Source: Nitrososphaerota archaeon (GTDB lineage: Archaea; Thermoproteota; Nitrososphaeria; Nitrososphaerales; Gagatemarchaeaceae). Taken from it: DNA of 61,204 bases. The notes under the pieces were generated by a model that saw nothing but the letters and a program-made list of their open reading frames with translations, ran no database searches and was not told where the DNA came from. Within the stretch, counting starts at the first letter, position 1. The number at the start of each line of letters is the position of its first letter. The translations under genes were made by a program, and so were the position numbers. Where the stretch lies: NCBI GenBank assembly GCA_028866945.1, contig JAGWHE010000004.1, positions 1-61,204 on the forward strand. Direction: 5' to 3'. This document shows, one piece after another, positions 26,283 through 35,327 of this stretch.

Positions 26283-27059
26283 TTAGTGAACCCTGCAGAC
26301 TTCAGGGGTTTCGCGCTTGTGGGCGGTTCGCTCCACCCTCGCCGTAATCTTCCTGATTTCGGAGACTTTCACTCCGAGCCTGGCCGCGATTTCGTCGATG
26401 CCCTTTCTCTGGTCGACGTGCAGCCGAAGCACTTCGTCGATGGTGTTGTAGTTCATCCCGAGTTCCCCCTCGGCTGTCTGGCCCGGCCAGAGCCTGGGGC
26501 TGCTCCTCTTCGAAGTTATCTTCCTGCTGATTCCGAGTATCTCGCCCATCTTCCTCACCTCCGTCTTGTACAGGTCTCCGATGGGGAGTATGTCCACCCC
26601 GCCGTCGCCGTACTTGGTGAAGTACCCGAGCAGCGCCTCCGACCGGTCCCCTGTGCCCACCACCATCCGACTCGCGGAGTTGGCGTAGAAGTAAAGGAAG
26701 GCCATCCTGATCCTCGCCCTGAGGTTCCCTTCCGCCAGTCTGTTCTGCTCGAGCCCCTTCATGAACGCACGGTGAATCGGAGCGATGTCGATGACCCTAG
26801 TCTCGACGCAGAGCTCCTCGGCGACCTGCCTGGCGTCTGATACATCGCCTTCCGGGGTCACCCGGAAGTCGGGCATGATCAGGGCGGCCACGCGCCTGCT
26901 CCCCAGCGCCTCAACCGTAAGATAGGCCGCCACAGCGGAGTCGACGCCTCCGCTGAGCCCGAGGACGGCCCCCTCCGCCTCGGCCTTCTCAGCCCTGCTG
27001 CTGATGAAGGAGACTATCTTCTTCCTCGCGGCCCCCAAGTCGAGCTGCCCGCGTGCCAA
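26283..27059 (-). CDS. nadE: NH3-dependent NAD+ synthetase
   Basis: Converts nicotinate adenine dinucleotide to NAD+. 258 residues. PP-loop LSGGVDSA (residues 35-42), VGTGDRSEALLGYFTKYGDGG, IGDLYKTEVR and LWPGQTAEGELGM are conserved. There is no glutaminase domain, so ammonia is the nitrogen donor. TTG 27059 lies about 31 bp from an AT box shared with the divergent pncB. Confidence 0.95.
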   Translation of the reverse strand: MARGQLDLGAARKKIVSFISSRAEKAEAEGAVLGLSGGVDSAVAAYLTVEALGSRRVAALIMPDFRVTPEGDVSDARQVAEELCVETRVIDIAPIHRAFMKGLEQNRLAEGNLRARIRMAFLYFYANSASRMVVGTGDRSEALLGYFTKYGDGGVDILPIGDLYKTEVRKMGEILGISRKITSKRSSPRLWPGQTAEGELGMNYNTIDEVLRLHVDQRKGIDEIAARLGVKVSEIRKITARVERTAHKRETPEVCRVH

Positions 27060-27084
27060 CCTGAAAATCTGCTCTCTGCGTGCA

Positions 27085-27096
27085 GAAATACCTTTT
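27085..27096. promoter_or_regulatory. Candidate shared TATA region, nadE / pncB
   Basis: The AT-rich stretch GAAATACCTTTT is centred about 31 bp before the nadE TTG (27059) and about 34 bp before the pncB ATG (27124). It could feed both NAD genes. Inferred from spacing. Confidence 0.4.
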
Positions 27097-27123
27097 CAAG
27101 AAGGCGCCCCGTCGCCCTCTCAT

Positions 27124-28338
27124 ATGCCCGGCTTCGACCTGGACGACAGGACGTTCTGGCTCGCAAACGAGCGGGAGATCAAGGCGGGGGACACCACCGA
27201 CGTCTACTTCCGCCACACCGAGAAGGTCCTTCGCAAGAGCGGGTACAATCCGAAGGTGGTGATGGAAGTGTACGCCCGCGACGTCCCGTACCAGCAGAAC
27301 TGGGGGCTCCTCAGCGGGGTCTACGAAGCCGCGAAGCTGCTTGAAGGCGTCCCCGTCGACGTCTGGGCCATGGAGGAGGGCTCGGTCTTCCTTGCCGATG
27401 GCGCCACGGCGATGTACGAGCCCCTTCTCACCATCGAGGGGCGCTATCTCGACTTCCTGTGGTACGAGACAGCCATTCTTGGCTTGCTCGCCTCGTCGAC
27501 GAGCGTCTCGACCCGGGCGGCCAGGTTCCGCCAGGCTGCTGGAGACAGGACGCTTCTCAGCTTCGGGACCCGCAGGGTCCACCCGGCGCTTTCGGCGCTG
27601 GTCGAGCGCGCGTGTTACATCGCAGGTTTCGACGGCGTGTCCAACGTGCTCGGTGCCAGGCTTCTCAGGATTGCGCCGGCAGGGACGATGCCGCATGCGC
27701 TCATCCAGATAGTGGGGGACCCGGAGAAGGCCTGGAGGCTCTTCGACAGGGACGCGCCGAAGGAGGCCGCCCGGATCGCCCTCGTGGACACCTTCTGGGA
27801 CGAGAAGACGGAAGCTGTGAGGGCCTATGAAGCGCTCGGCAAGAAACTCTGGGGGGTACGTCTCGACACCCCCGCGTCGCGGCGCGGGAACTTCCGGCAG
27901 ATAGTCGAGGAAGTCCGCTGGGAGCTGAACATCCGCGGCGGCAAAGACGTGAAGATCATAGCTTCAGGGAGGCTCGACGAGGACGCGGTCGCCGGCCTCA
28001 GAGACGTGGTGGACGGGTTTGGGGTGGGGACCGCGGTCGCGTATCCGCCGGTCATAGACCTCAGCGCGAAGATAGTCGAAGTCGCTGGAAGGGGCGGGAC
28101 GGAGTTCAGGGCGAAGAGGGGTGGCCTGGGAGGGAGAAAGCAGGTTCACCGCAGCAAGGGGTACAACGACGTGGTGACGCTCGAAGGAGGGCCAGCGGCC
28201 GGCGAGTCTCTGCTCAAGCCTCTGATGAAGAGGGGCAAGATCATCCGAAAGTATGAGGGGTTAGAAGCCATCAGGGCCAGGGTCGCGAAAGAACTGAAGC
28301 AACTATCGGCTGCCCAACCCAAGATTTCATGGGGGTGA
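27124..28338 (+). CDS. pncB: Nicotinate phosphoribosyltransferase
   Basis: Makes nicotinate mononucleotide from nicotinate and PRPP. 404 residues from ATG 27124. Segments IKAGDTTDVYF, YFRHTEKVL, LLSFGTRRVHPAL, FDGVSNVLGARL, GTMPHALIQI and DTFWDEKTEA, then IIASGRLDEDAV, fit the archaeal class. Nicotinamidase follows after 4 bp. With divergent nadE it forms a nicotinamide salvage cluster. Confidence 0.95.
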   Translation: MPGFDLDDRTFWLANEREIKAGDTTDVYFRHTEKVLRKSGYNPKVVMEVYARDVPYQQNWGLLSGVYEAAKLLEGVPVDVWAMEEGSVFLADGATAMYEPLLTIEGRYLDFLWYETAILGLLASSTSVSTRAARFRQAAGDRTLLSFGTRRVHPALSALVERACYIAGFDGVSNVLGARLLRIAPAGTMPHALIQIVGDPEKAWRLFDRDAPKEAARIALVDTFWDEKTEAVRAYEALGKKLWGVRLDTPASRRGNFRQIVEEVRWELNIRGGKDVKIIASGRLDEDAVAGLRDVVDGFGVGTAVAYPPVIDLSAKIVEVAGRGGTEFRAKRGGLGGRKQVHRSKGYNDVVTLEGGPAAGESLLKPLMKRGKIIRKYEGLEAIRARVAKELKQLSAAQPKISWG

Positions 28339-28342
28339 GGCC

Positions 28343-28930
28343 ATGCCCAACGCCGCCCTTCTGGTCGTGGACGTCCAGAACGACTTCTGCCCCGGTGGGA
28401 CTCTCGCCGTGCCCAGGGGCGATTCGATAGTCCCGGGTTTGAACAGGGTCATCTCAGCGTTCACGGGCGCGAGGCTGCCGATCTTCTTCACCAGGGACTG
28501 GCACCCGGCGAACCACTGTTCCTTCAAAGCCCAGGGGGGGATATGGCCGCCGCACTGCGTGCAGGGGACCTACGGTGCGGAAATCCACGGCGGGGTCCAG
28601 CGGCCATCCGGCTCGGTGCTCATCAACAAAGGGGACGACCCCGGCAAGGAGGCGTACTCAGGTTTCCAGGGCACCGACCTCGCCGACAGGCTCAGGAAGC
28701 TGGGGGTGAAGGAAGTGTTCATCGGGGGCCTGACAATCGAATACTGCGTCAGGACCACTGCCGAGGACGCGCTGCGCGGAGGCTTCGCCGTCCATGTGAT
28801 CTTGGATTGCGTCAAAGGGCTTGAGATCCACACGGGGGACTCCGCCGCGGCCGTCGACGAGATGGTGAGGGCGGGAGCTTCGACCATGACGGGAGCGGAC
28901 GTAGCAGAATTATTCGGCGCGCAGCAGTGA
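28343..28930 (+). CDS. pncA: Nicotinamidase
   Basis: Hydrolyses nicotinamide to nicotinate, the substrate of the gene upstream. 195 residues. Catalytic triad D10 (VVDVQNDF), K96 (INKG) and C135 (IEYCVRTTAEDAL). Metal-site residues D52, H54 and H71 are present. It is cotranscribed with pncB. Confidence 0.95.
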   Translation: MPNAALLVVDVQNDFCPGGTLAVPRGDSIVPGLNRVISAFTGARLPIFFTRDWHPANHCSFKAQGGIWPPHCVQGTYGAEIHGGVQRPSGSVLINKGDDPGKEAYSGFQGTDLADRLRKLGVKEVFIGGLTIEYCVRTTAEDALRGGFAVHVILDCVKGLEIHTGDSAAAVDEMVRAGASTMTGADVAELFGAQQ

Positions 28931-29085
28931 TGTCATCATCCTGACCTTGCGAGCCAGTCCAGATCGCCCGTCGTAGCACGCTGCGCGCCGGACTTTGCTT
29001 AACGTAGCCTCTAGTTATTTAGCCGTTGGGAATCGCCAAATCCGGCGCTCGGTCTTATTAACGACGGGCGTCTCATCCGCAAGCC

Positions 29086-29532
29086 TTGAGCGACGAAAAG
29101 GAGGAGTACGCCAGTTGGTGGTTGGCCCTGTCGAGGGACCCAGACTACTACACCAACACAGAGCAGGGCCAGAAGGAGCTCGCGGACATGATCCGCAAGG
29201 AGTCGGAGCGCCTCCTCGAAGAGATTGGGAAGCTGGTAAAGCCGACGAAGGAGATCATCTGGCTCTCGAACTTCTGCATGTCCTGCCACCACTTCAAGCA
29301 GGAGGGAAGGAAGATGTCGTGCAACAGATGGCACGTACGCATCGTCAAACCCTTTCACGGCCGGGCGATCTGGAAGCAGATATCTTCGAGGGCAGGGGGA
29401 GACGAGAAGGAGTTCGTGGTCGACGGCATCGACTGGGACGCAAGATGGAAGGAGGTCTCCGAGAAGATCGTAGACATGGCCGTCGGCATGGTGAACGGCG
29501 GGTACCCATACTTCTGCTTCAAAGGGACCTAG
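29086..29532 (+). CDS. Conserved-looking Cys/His-rich protein of unknown function
   Basis: 148 residues, mostly helical and charged. A compact metal-site candidate lies at C64, C67, H68, H69, C79 and H83 (NFCMSCHHFKQEGRKMSCNRWH), with another cysteine near the end (PYFCFKG). TTG 29086 lies 26 bp after TATA CTTATTAACG, supporting a real leaderless gene. I do not recognise the family. Confidence 0.7.
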   Translation: MSDEKEEYASWWLALSRDPDYYTNTEQGQKELADMIRKESERLLEEIGKLVKPTKEIIWLSNFCMSCHHFKQEGRKMSCNRWHVRIVKPFHGRAIWKQISSRAGGDEKEFVVDGIDWDARWKEVSEKIVDMAVGMVNGGYPYFCFKGT

Positions 29533-29613
29533 CCCCGGCCTCGCTCATTCCCAAACCGAAAAATCGTGTATCATGGTTAAGAGCGGACAAGCTGGAACGC
29601 GGCCTGAAGTCAG

Positions 29614-30033
29614 ATGCCGGTCACGATGAAGGTCAAAGACGTGATGGACAGGAAAGTGATCACCATCGACTCCAGCGCTTCCGTCGACGAGGCAGTGAAG
29701 AAGATGGTCCAGAACGGGGTCTGGTCGCTGGTCGTAGAGCGGAAGGGCGCTTCGGAGGGGGTCGTCACCGAGCGGGACGTGATCAGGCGCTGCGTCGCCA
29801 AGGGGCTCCCCACAGCCAAGACCCCGGTGGGCGACATCGTTTCGGCGCCTCTCATCACCGTCGCCCCGGACGCCACCCTCAGAGAAGCGATGGATCTGAT
29901 GGCGGCGAAAGACATCAGGCGCCTGTTCGTTGTCGACAAAGGCAAGATCGTTGGCAGGGTGACGCAGACCGAGGTATTCCAGAGCACCCTGTCGGTCATG
30001 GAGATACTTTCTTCCCTCACCAGCACGCTCTGA
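29614..30033 (+). CDS. CBS-domain pair protein
   Basis: 139 residues made only of two CBS repeats (KVKDVMDRKVITIDSSAS and VGDIVSAPLITVAPDAT). Such proteins bind adenine nucleotides or SAM and act as energy sensors on other proteins. The partner is not evident from context. Confidence 0.88.
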   Translation: MPVTMKVKDVMDRKVITIDSSASVDEAVKKMVQNGVWSLVVERKGASEGVVTERDVIRRCVAKGLPTAKTPVGDIVSAPLITVAPDATLREAMDLMAAKDIRRLFVVDKGKIVGRVTQTEVFQSTLSVMEILSSLTSTL

Positions 30034-30112
30034 CCTTCGGCGTCGGACGTACAACGGCCATATCGCGCCGTTCTCGTGCCTAGAACTATTACCTCCGCCC
30101 AGGCAGGCTCTC

Positions 30113-30118
30113 AGGAGG
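30113..30118 (+). promoter_or_regulatory. Shine-Dalgarno-like site before exported protein
   Basis: AGGAGG lies 4 bp before ATG 30123. It is one of few strong ribosome-binding sites in the window, where most first genes appear leaderless. Confidence 0.5.
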
Positions 30119-30122
30119 CATC

Positions 30123-30755
30123 ATGAAGGGCTTGGCGGCACCGTCGACATTCATCGGGGTCGCGGCGGTGGTCGTGATCGCCATCTTGGCATCCGCACTG
30201 GGGCTCTTCCCGGCCCGGTCGGGGGTGCCTGTCCCATCCGGCGCAGACTCCACTTCTGTCATGTCGGCCGGCGGTCTCAGGCTTTCCCTGCAGATCAGCA
30301 CTACGAGCGACCGGCAGGGCGGTTCAGTCGGAATCAACGTCACGGAGACCAACACCAACCCCGCTCACGTCAACGAGTCTGCTGCGACCAAGTGGGCTGT
30401 CACCGGCCTCCACATGGACGCATGCTACGCATCCATCTACCCGTTCGGGGTCGCCGTCTACCCTGGCCACTACACCGCGCAGAACATCTCTTCCGCCAAG
30501 GCCGTGAACCTCTACCCGTTGGTCCCATGCCCTCTGCTGATACGATCCATCAGCGGTTACTACTTCAAGCCGTCCAGCAGCGTCGTGGTGGTTCTGCCGG
30601 GCACCGGACCTGGGGTGCCCATGACTTCGGGAGTGGTGGCAGCAGGCAACTACACGTCGGGGACCAATGTCAACCCGTTCGCCCGGGGGTCCTACACCGT
30701 CGTTGCGGGGGATGAGTGGGGCTCACTGGTGTTCCTCTATTTCGCAGTTGTCTAG
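30123..30755 (+). CDS. Exported or membrane-anchored protein, function unknown
   Basis: 210 residues. An N-terminal hydrophobic helix (FIGVAAVVVIAILASALGLF) serves as signal or anchor. The outer part is beta-rich with NxS/T sequons and two conserved-looking cysteines (DACYASIYP, VPCPLL). No known domain is recognised. Confidence 0.7.
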   Translation: MKGLAAPSTFIGVAAVVVIAILASALGLFPARSGVPVPSGADSTSVMSAGGLRLSLQISTTSDRQGGSVGINVTETNTNPAHVNESAATKWAVTGLHMDACYASIYPFGVAVYPGHYTAQNISSAKAVNLYPLVPCPLLIRSISGYYFKPSSSVVVVLPGTGPGVPMTSGVVAAGNYTSGTNVNPFARGSYTVVAGDEWGSLVFLYFAVV

Positions 30756-30770
30756 AACCAGGCATCAAGG

Positions 30771-30846
30771 GGCCCTGGGTGGGATTTGAACCCACGATCG
30801 AGAGGTCCACAGCCTCCTATGCTAACCAAGCTGCACCACCAGGGCC
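30771..30846 (-). tRNA. tRNA-His (anticodon GTG)
   Basis: Acceptor GCCCTGG pairs perfectly with CCAGGGC. An encoded G-1 (30846) faces discriminator C73 (30771), the hallmark of histidine tRNAs. The anticodon loop CTGTGGA gives GTG. The T-arm GTGGG-TTCAAAT-CCCAC is perfect. CCA is not encoded. TATA-like ATAAAG lies about 30 bp upstream. Confidence 0.95.
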
Positions 30847-30945
30847 ACGAAGTACTGCAGGCCGCCCGACCGGCTTTATGTCTTAAGGCATTCTCTCAGG
30901 CATCTCAGCACAAAGCATATCGAGCGGAGAGCCGCCGTCAAACCC

Positions 30946-31686
30946 ATGGTCCGGTGGACGCTCGTTGAGCTGGACGCGGTGGGTTCGACGCAGGGGGTTG
31001 CAAGAGAACACGCTGCCCGCGGCGCCCCCGAGGGCACGGTCGTCACCGCCAGGTCCCAGACTTCGGGAACCGGTCGCCTGGGACGGTTCTGGGTCTCTCC
31101 CTTGGGAGGGCTCTACATGTCCTTCATTCTGAGGCCCAAAAAGGTCGCAAGGCCTGAGCTTGCCGCCCTCGTGGCCGCGACTGCGATGGTCGAAGGCATC
31201 CGGCAGGCAACAGGGCTCGCGCCGACCATCCGCTGGCCCAACGACGTCACCATCCGGGCCCGGAAGCTGGGGGGAACGATCGCCGAAGCCCAGTCCAGCG
31301 GGGGCGAGGTCGACCAGATCATCGTCGGGATGGGAGTGGACTGCAACGCCCCGCCATCGGAGATGGGCGACCTGCAACACGAGTCCACCAGCCTGGCATC
31401 GGAGCTGGGCAGGAAGGTCGAAGTCCCTGACGTCATGCACTCCATACTCGAATCGTTCTCCCTGCTCTACGAGAGGTGGAAGTCAGGCGAAGACCTCAGC
31501 GACGAGTGGTCGCGGCTGGTCGGAACCATTGGCAAGGAGGTCTCGATCAAGCTGAAAACCGGAGAAAACCCGTTTTCATGCGTAGCCGAAGACATCGACG
31601 CCGAAGGGAGCTTGGTCGTCTCGCTCGAGGGGGAATCAGTGGCGATCAGCGCGGAAGACCTCGAGTGGCTCAGAGAGCGGGGCTGA
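30946..31686 (+). CDS. birA: Biotin-protein ligase
   Basis: Activates biotin as biotinyl-AMP and attaches it to a lysine of the carrier protein. 246 residues with no N-terminal repressor domain. Motifs are GTGRLGRFWVSP, the RWPNDV segment and RKLGGTIAEA. It sits just upstream of the acyl-CoA carboxylase genes whose BCCP (34821-35327) is its expected target. A TATA-like GCATATCG lies 28 bp upstream of the ATG. Confidence 0.94.
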   Translation: MVRWTLVELDAVGSTQGVAREHAARGAPEGTVVTARSQTSGTGRLGRFWVSPLGGLYMSFILRPKKVARPELAALVAATAMVEGIRQATGLAPTIRWPNDVTIRARKLGGTIAEAQSSGGEVDQIIVGMGVDCNAPPSEMGDLQHESTSLASELGRKVEVPDVMHSILESFSLLYERWKSGEDLSDEWSRLVGTIGKEVSIKLKTGENPFSCVAEDIDAEGSLVVSLEGESVAISAEDLEWLRERG

Positions 31687-31770
31687 CGGTTCGTCAATCG
31701 GCTACGGAAACTGGGATTCGACATCTGAACGAGCCCACCCTTTTAACATCCGGAGCGAAGAGCGCCACAA

Positions 31771-33312
31771 TTGAGTGGGGCCGAAAGAGACCTCGATGAG
31801 ATGGACCGGGTCGCAGAGCTGGGGGGCGGCCAAGAAAGGGTCGACGACCAGCACAGGAAGGGCAAGCTCGCCGCCCGGGAACGGATAGGCCTCCTCCTCG
31901 ACCAGGGTACGTTCAACGAGCTCGACAAGTTCGTCACCCACAGGTCCACGGACCTCGGAATGGACCGGTCGCACCCTCTCGGTGACGGCGTGGTCGCTGG
32001 CTATGGGAAAATCGACGGGCGCCTGGTCTATGTCTACGCCCACGACTTTACTGTGTTCGGAGGTTCCCTCGGGGAAGCGTTGATGAAGAAGGTGACCAAG
32101 GTCATGGACCTGGCCCTGAAGAACGGCGCCCCGATCATAGGGCTGAACGATTCGGGGGGCGCTAGGATCCAGGAAGGCGTCTCCAGCCTTGCGGGCGTGA
32201 GCGAGATGTTCTTCAGGAACACGCTGGCGTCGGGAGTGATCCCCCAGATCAGCGCAGTCCTCGGCCCGAGCGCCGGCGCGGCTGTCTACTCTCCAGCCAT
32301 GACCGACTTCATCTTCATGGTGAAGGGCATCGGCCAGATGTTCGTAACCGGCCCCGACGTCGTAAAGGCAGCGCTCGGCGAGACCGTGACCTTCGAGGAC
32401 CTCGGGGGCGCCACGATCCACGCGACACAGAGCGGCGTCGCCCAATTTATGTTCGACAGCGAGAAGGACTGCCTTGCTTCTATCAGGTCGCTGCTCTCGT
32501 ATCTGCCGCAGAACAACACCGAGTCCCCCCCGGCCGTCGAGTGGACCTTGCCCATCGAGCCCGACCCCGAGCTCGACTCCCTCGCCCCGGCCGAGCCCTA
32601 CAAGGCGTACGACATCAGGAAGATCATCCAGAAGCTCGTCGACAACGGGAACTACATGGAGGTCCACGCGGGGTGGGCACAGAACGTCACGGTCGGCTTC
32701 GCCCGCATGGCGGGGAACAGCGTGGGAGTGGTCGCGAACCAGCCCATGGTCCTCGGCGGCGCCCTCGACGTTGACAGCTCCGACAAGGCCGCAAGGTTCG
32801 TGCGGTTTTGCGACTCCTTCAACATCCCAGTCCTCACCCTGGTGGACGTGCCCGGCTACCTCCCGGGGACTGACCAGGAGCACAGGGGTCTGATCCGTCA
32901 TGGATGCAAGCTGCTCTACGCCTACTGCGAAGCCACCGTCCCCAAAGTGACTCTGATCGTGAAGAAAGCGTACGGCGGGGCCTACTGCGCCATGGGGTCA
33001 AAGTACAGCAAGGCCGACATCAACTACGCCTGGCCAGGCGCAGAGATCGCGGTCATGGGCCCAGAGGGCGCCATCAACATCATCTACAGGAAGGAGATCG
33101 AAGCCGCCGCCGATCCGGAGAGCATGAGGAATCAGCTGACCTCCGACTATAGGAAGAAGTTCGCCAACCCCTACGTCGCCGCGAGCAGGGGGATAATCGA
33201 CGAAGTGATCCCGCCCTCCTCCACCAGACCGAAGATCATCTCCGCCTTCGAGTCCCTGAAGGGCAAGAGCGAGTTCAGGCCCGCAAAGAAGCACGGCAAC
33301 ATCCAGCTGTGA
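31771..33312 (+). CDS. pccB: Acyl-CoA (acetyl/propionyl-CoA) carboxylase, carboxyltransferase subunit
   Basis: Transfers CO2 from carboxybiotin to acetyl- or propionyl-CoA. 513 residues with N- and C-terminal crotonase-like halves. FGGSLGEALMKKVTKVMDLAL, SGGARIQEGVSSLAG, GPSAGAAVYSPA, DVPGYLPGTDQEHRG and KAYGGAYCAMGSK are typical. TTG 31771 lies 26 bp after TATA CTTTTAACA. It is first in an operon with the biotin carboxylase and BCCP. In Nitrososphaerota this enzyme serves the 3-hydroxypropionate/4-hydroxybutyrate cycle; here that is inference. Confidence 0.95.
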   Translation: MSGAERDLDEMDRVAELGGGQERVDDQHRKGKLAARERIGLLLDQGTFNELDKFVTHRSTDLGMDRSHPLGDGVVAGYGKIDGRLVYVYAHDFTVFGGSLGEALMKKVTKVMDLALKNGAPIIGLNDSGGARIQEGVSSLAGVSEMFFRNTLASGVIPQISAVLGPSAGAAVYSPAMTDFIFMVKGIGQMFVTGPDVVKAALGETVTFEDLGGATIHATQSGVAQFMFDSEKDCLASIRSLLSYLPQNNTESPPAVEWTLPIEPDPELDSLAPAEPYKAYDIRKIIQKLVDNGNYMEVHAGWAQNVTVGFARMAGNSVGVVANQPMVLGGALDVDSSDKAARFVRFCDSFNIPVLTLVDVPGYLPGTDQEHRGLIRHGCKLLYAYCEATVPKVTLIVKKAYGGAYCAMGSKYSKADINYAWPGAEIAVMGPEGAINIIYRKEIEAAADPESMRNQLTSDYRKKFANPYVAASRGIIDEVIPPSSTRPKIISAFESLKGKSEFRPAKKHGNIQL

Positions 33313-33319
33313 AAACCAG

Positions 33320-34834
33320 TTGTTCAGAGACGTCCTAATAGCGAACCGGGGCGAAATCGCAGTCCGGATCATCCGGACCTGCAAGCTCCTCGGCGTCAAG
33401 ACGGTCGCGGTCTATTCGGACGTAGACGCAGACGCGCTGCACGTCAGGCTCGCGGACAGGGCGGTCAGGATAGGGCCCGCCGACCCCGGGGACAGCTATC
33501 TGAACATAGACAGGGTGGTGCAGGCTGCCGTCGACGCGGGGGTCGACGCCCTCCACCCCGGCTACGGCTTCGTGTCTGAGAACTGGAACCTCGCCGAGAA
33601 GTGCCGTCAGGCGGGCATCAAGTTCGTGGGTCCCAAGGCGCGGACCCTCGTCATCGCGGGGAACAAGGTCGACTGCAAGAGACTGGCCAAGAGGGCCGGA
33701 GTCCCCGTGATAGAGGGTGGGGAGACAGTCGTCTACACTCCGGAGGCGGCCCTCGAGGCAGCCCGTGAGCTGGGGTATCCTGTCCTGCTCAAGGCTGCGT
33801 TCGGCGGGGGCGGACGCGGGATCAGGGAAGCCAACGACGACAGGCAGCTGCTTCAGGGGTTCAACCTGGCATCAACCGAGATGAAACGGTCCCTCGGGAA
33901 GGTGGGGCTGTTCGTCGAGAAACTGGTCAGGCCGGCGCGCCACATCGAAGTCCAGATCGTCTCCGACGGCAGAGGCAAGGTGCTCCAGCTGGGTGAGAGA
34001 GAGTGCAGCATCCAGCGCCGGCACCAGAAGCTGCTTGAGATAACCCCCGCTCCAGGACTCGATGGGCTGGCGAGAACCAGGGTCGCCGACTATGCGGTGA
34101 ACCTTGCCAAGGCGCTGGAGTACGAGAACGTGGGGACGGTGGAGTTCCTGATGGACAAAGACCAGAACTTCTACTTCATCGAAGTGAACTCTAGGCTCCA
34201 AGTGGAACACCCAATCACGGAGATGCGGGCGAGGCTTGACCTCGTCAAGGAACAGCTTGAGATCGCCACAGGGGAAGGCATCGACTACGGCCAGGACGAC
34301 GTCAAGCTGCAGGGCGCCGCGATCCAGTGCAGGATAAACGCCGAAGACCCGGCAGCAGGTTTCGCGCCCTCGAGCGGCAGAATAGAGCGGCTCTTCTTCC
34401 CAGGCGGGGCCGGAGTCAGGATAGACACCGCCCTCTACCCGGGCTACGAAGTCCCAGAATACTACGACTCCCTCCTCGCCAAGCTCGTCGTCTTCGGCAA
34501 CGACCTTGAAGAGGCGAGGAAGCGGATGCTCCTCGCGCTGTCCGAGTTCGTCATCGACGGCCCCAAGACCACGATACCGCTCCAGAAGTTCATCCTCAAC
34601 CATGAGGAGTTCGCCAACTGGAACCTCGACGTGCAGTTCCTCGAGAAGCACAGGATAGTCCAGTCCTTCGCCGACAAGCTCGCGTATGAGAGGGTGGCCC
34701 TCGCCCACGATGGGGCGGCGATAGCCGCCGCGATCATCGAATCAGGGGCGAGCCTGGCTATCCTGCGGGCGAAGCAGGAGCGACCAAGGCAACCGCCGGC
34801 AAGGCAGAAGGGGAGGTACTATGACGCGCTATGA
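33320..34834 (+). CDS. accC: Biotin carboxylase subunit of acyl-CoA carboxylase
   Basis: Carboxylates biotin with bicarbonate and ATP. 504 residues: FRDVLIANRGEIAVRIIRT at the start, ATP-grasp core KAAFGGGGRGIREA, ECSIQRRHQKLLEI and FIEVNSRLQVEHPITEM. TTG 33320 follows the pccB stop by 7 bp. The last 14 bp overlap the BCCP gene. Confidence 0.96.
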   Translation: MFRDVLIANRGEIAVRIIRTCKLLGVKTVAVYSDVDADALHVRLADRAVRIGPADPGDSYLNIDRVVQAAVDAGVDALHPGYGFVSENWNLAEKCRQAGIKFVGPKARTLVIAGNKVDCKRLAKRAGVPVIEGGETVVYTPEAALEAARELGYPVLLKAAFGGGGRGIREANDDRQLLQGFNLASTEMKRSLGKVGLFVEKLVRPARHIEVQIVSDGRGKVLQLGERECSIQRRHQKLLEITPAPGLDGLARTRVADYAVNLAKALEYENVGTVEFLMDKDQNFYFIEVNSRLQVEHPITEMRARLDLVKEQLEIATGEGIDYGQDDVKLQGAAIQCRINAEDPAAGFAPSSGRIERLFFPGGAGVRIDTALYPGYEVPEYYDSLLAKLVVFGNDLEEARKRMLLALSEFVIDGPKTTIPLQKFILNHEEFANWNLDVQFLEKHRIVQSFADKLAYERVALAHDGAAIAAAIIESGASLAILRAKQERPRQPPARQKGRYYDAL

Positions 34835-35327
34835 GCTGGAAAGCGGGGACGGCCACTTCGTCGTAGACGTGACCCCGGCAGGCGAAGGGTACACGGCGAC
34901 GGTCTCAGGCAAGGAGTATCGCCTCAAGCTGAAGCGCCAACCAGGGCAGAACACGATTCTCGTGGAGGTCGGAGACAAGCCTGTCACGGTGACATTGCTC
35001 GAAGCGAACCCACAGCAGGTGCGGATGGCTATCGACGGCGAGCACTTCTCCTATACGCGGGCCGCTCCCCTTGTCACGGCATCGGCCCCGAGGGCCGCCG
35101 CGGCGGCGACACTGAAGGACGTGGTGGTCGCCCCCATGCCCGGGAGGGTCACCACGACGCTAGTCAAAGACGGAGAGAGGGTCAGCGCGGGCGATCCCCT
35201 GGTCGTGCTCGAGTCGATGAAGATGGAGGTCGCGGTGAGGGCCGATCGCGATGCGGAAGTGAAGGAGGTACTGGTCGCCGAGGGTGCCGCGGTGAAGCGG
35301 GGCCAGGGCCTCATACGTCTCGGCTAG
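34821..35327 (+). CDS. accB: Biotin carboxyl carrier protein
   Basis: 168 residues. The C-terminal biotinyl domain carries K134 in ESMKMEV, with PMPGRV before it; the N-terminal half is a linker/docking region. It overlaps accC and ends convergently against the peroxiredoxin gene (4-bp overlap). Confidence 0.95.
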   Translation: MTRYELESGDGHFVVDVTPAGEGYTATVSGKEYRLKLKRQPGQNTILVEVGDKPVTVTLLEANPQQVRMAIDGEHFSYTRAAPLVTASAPRAAAAATLKDVVVAPMPGRVTTTLVKDGERVSAGDPLVVLESMKMEVAVRADRDAEVKEVLVAEGAAVKRGQGLIRLG

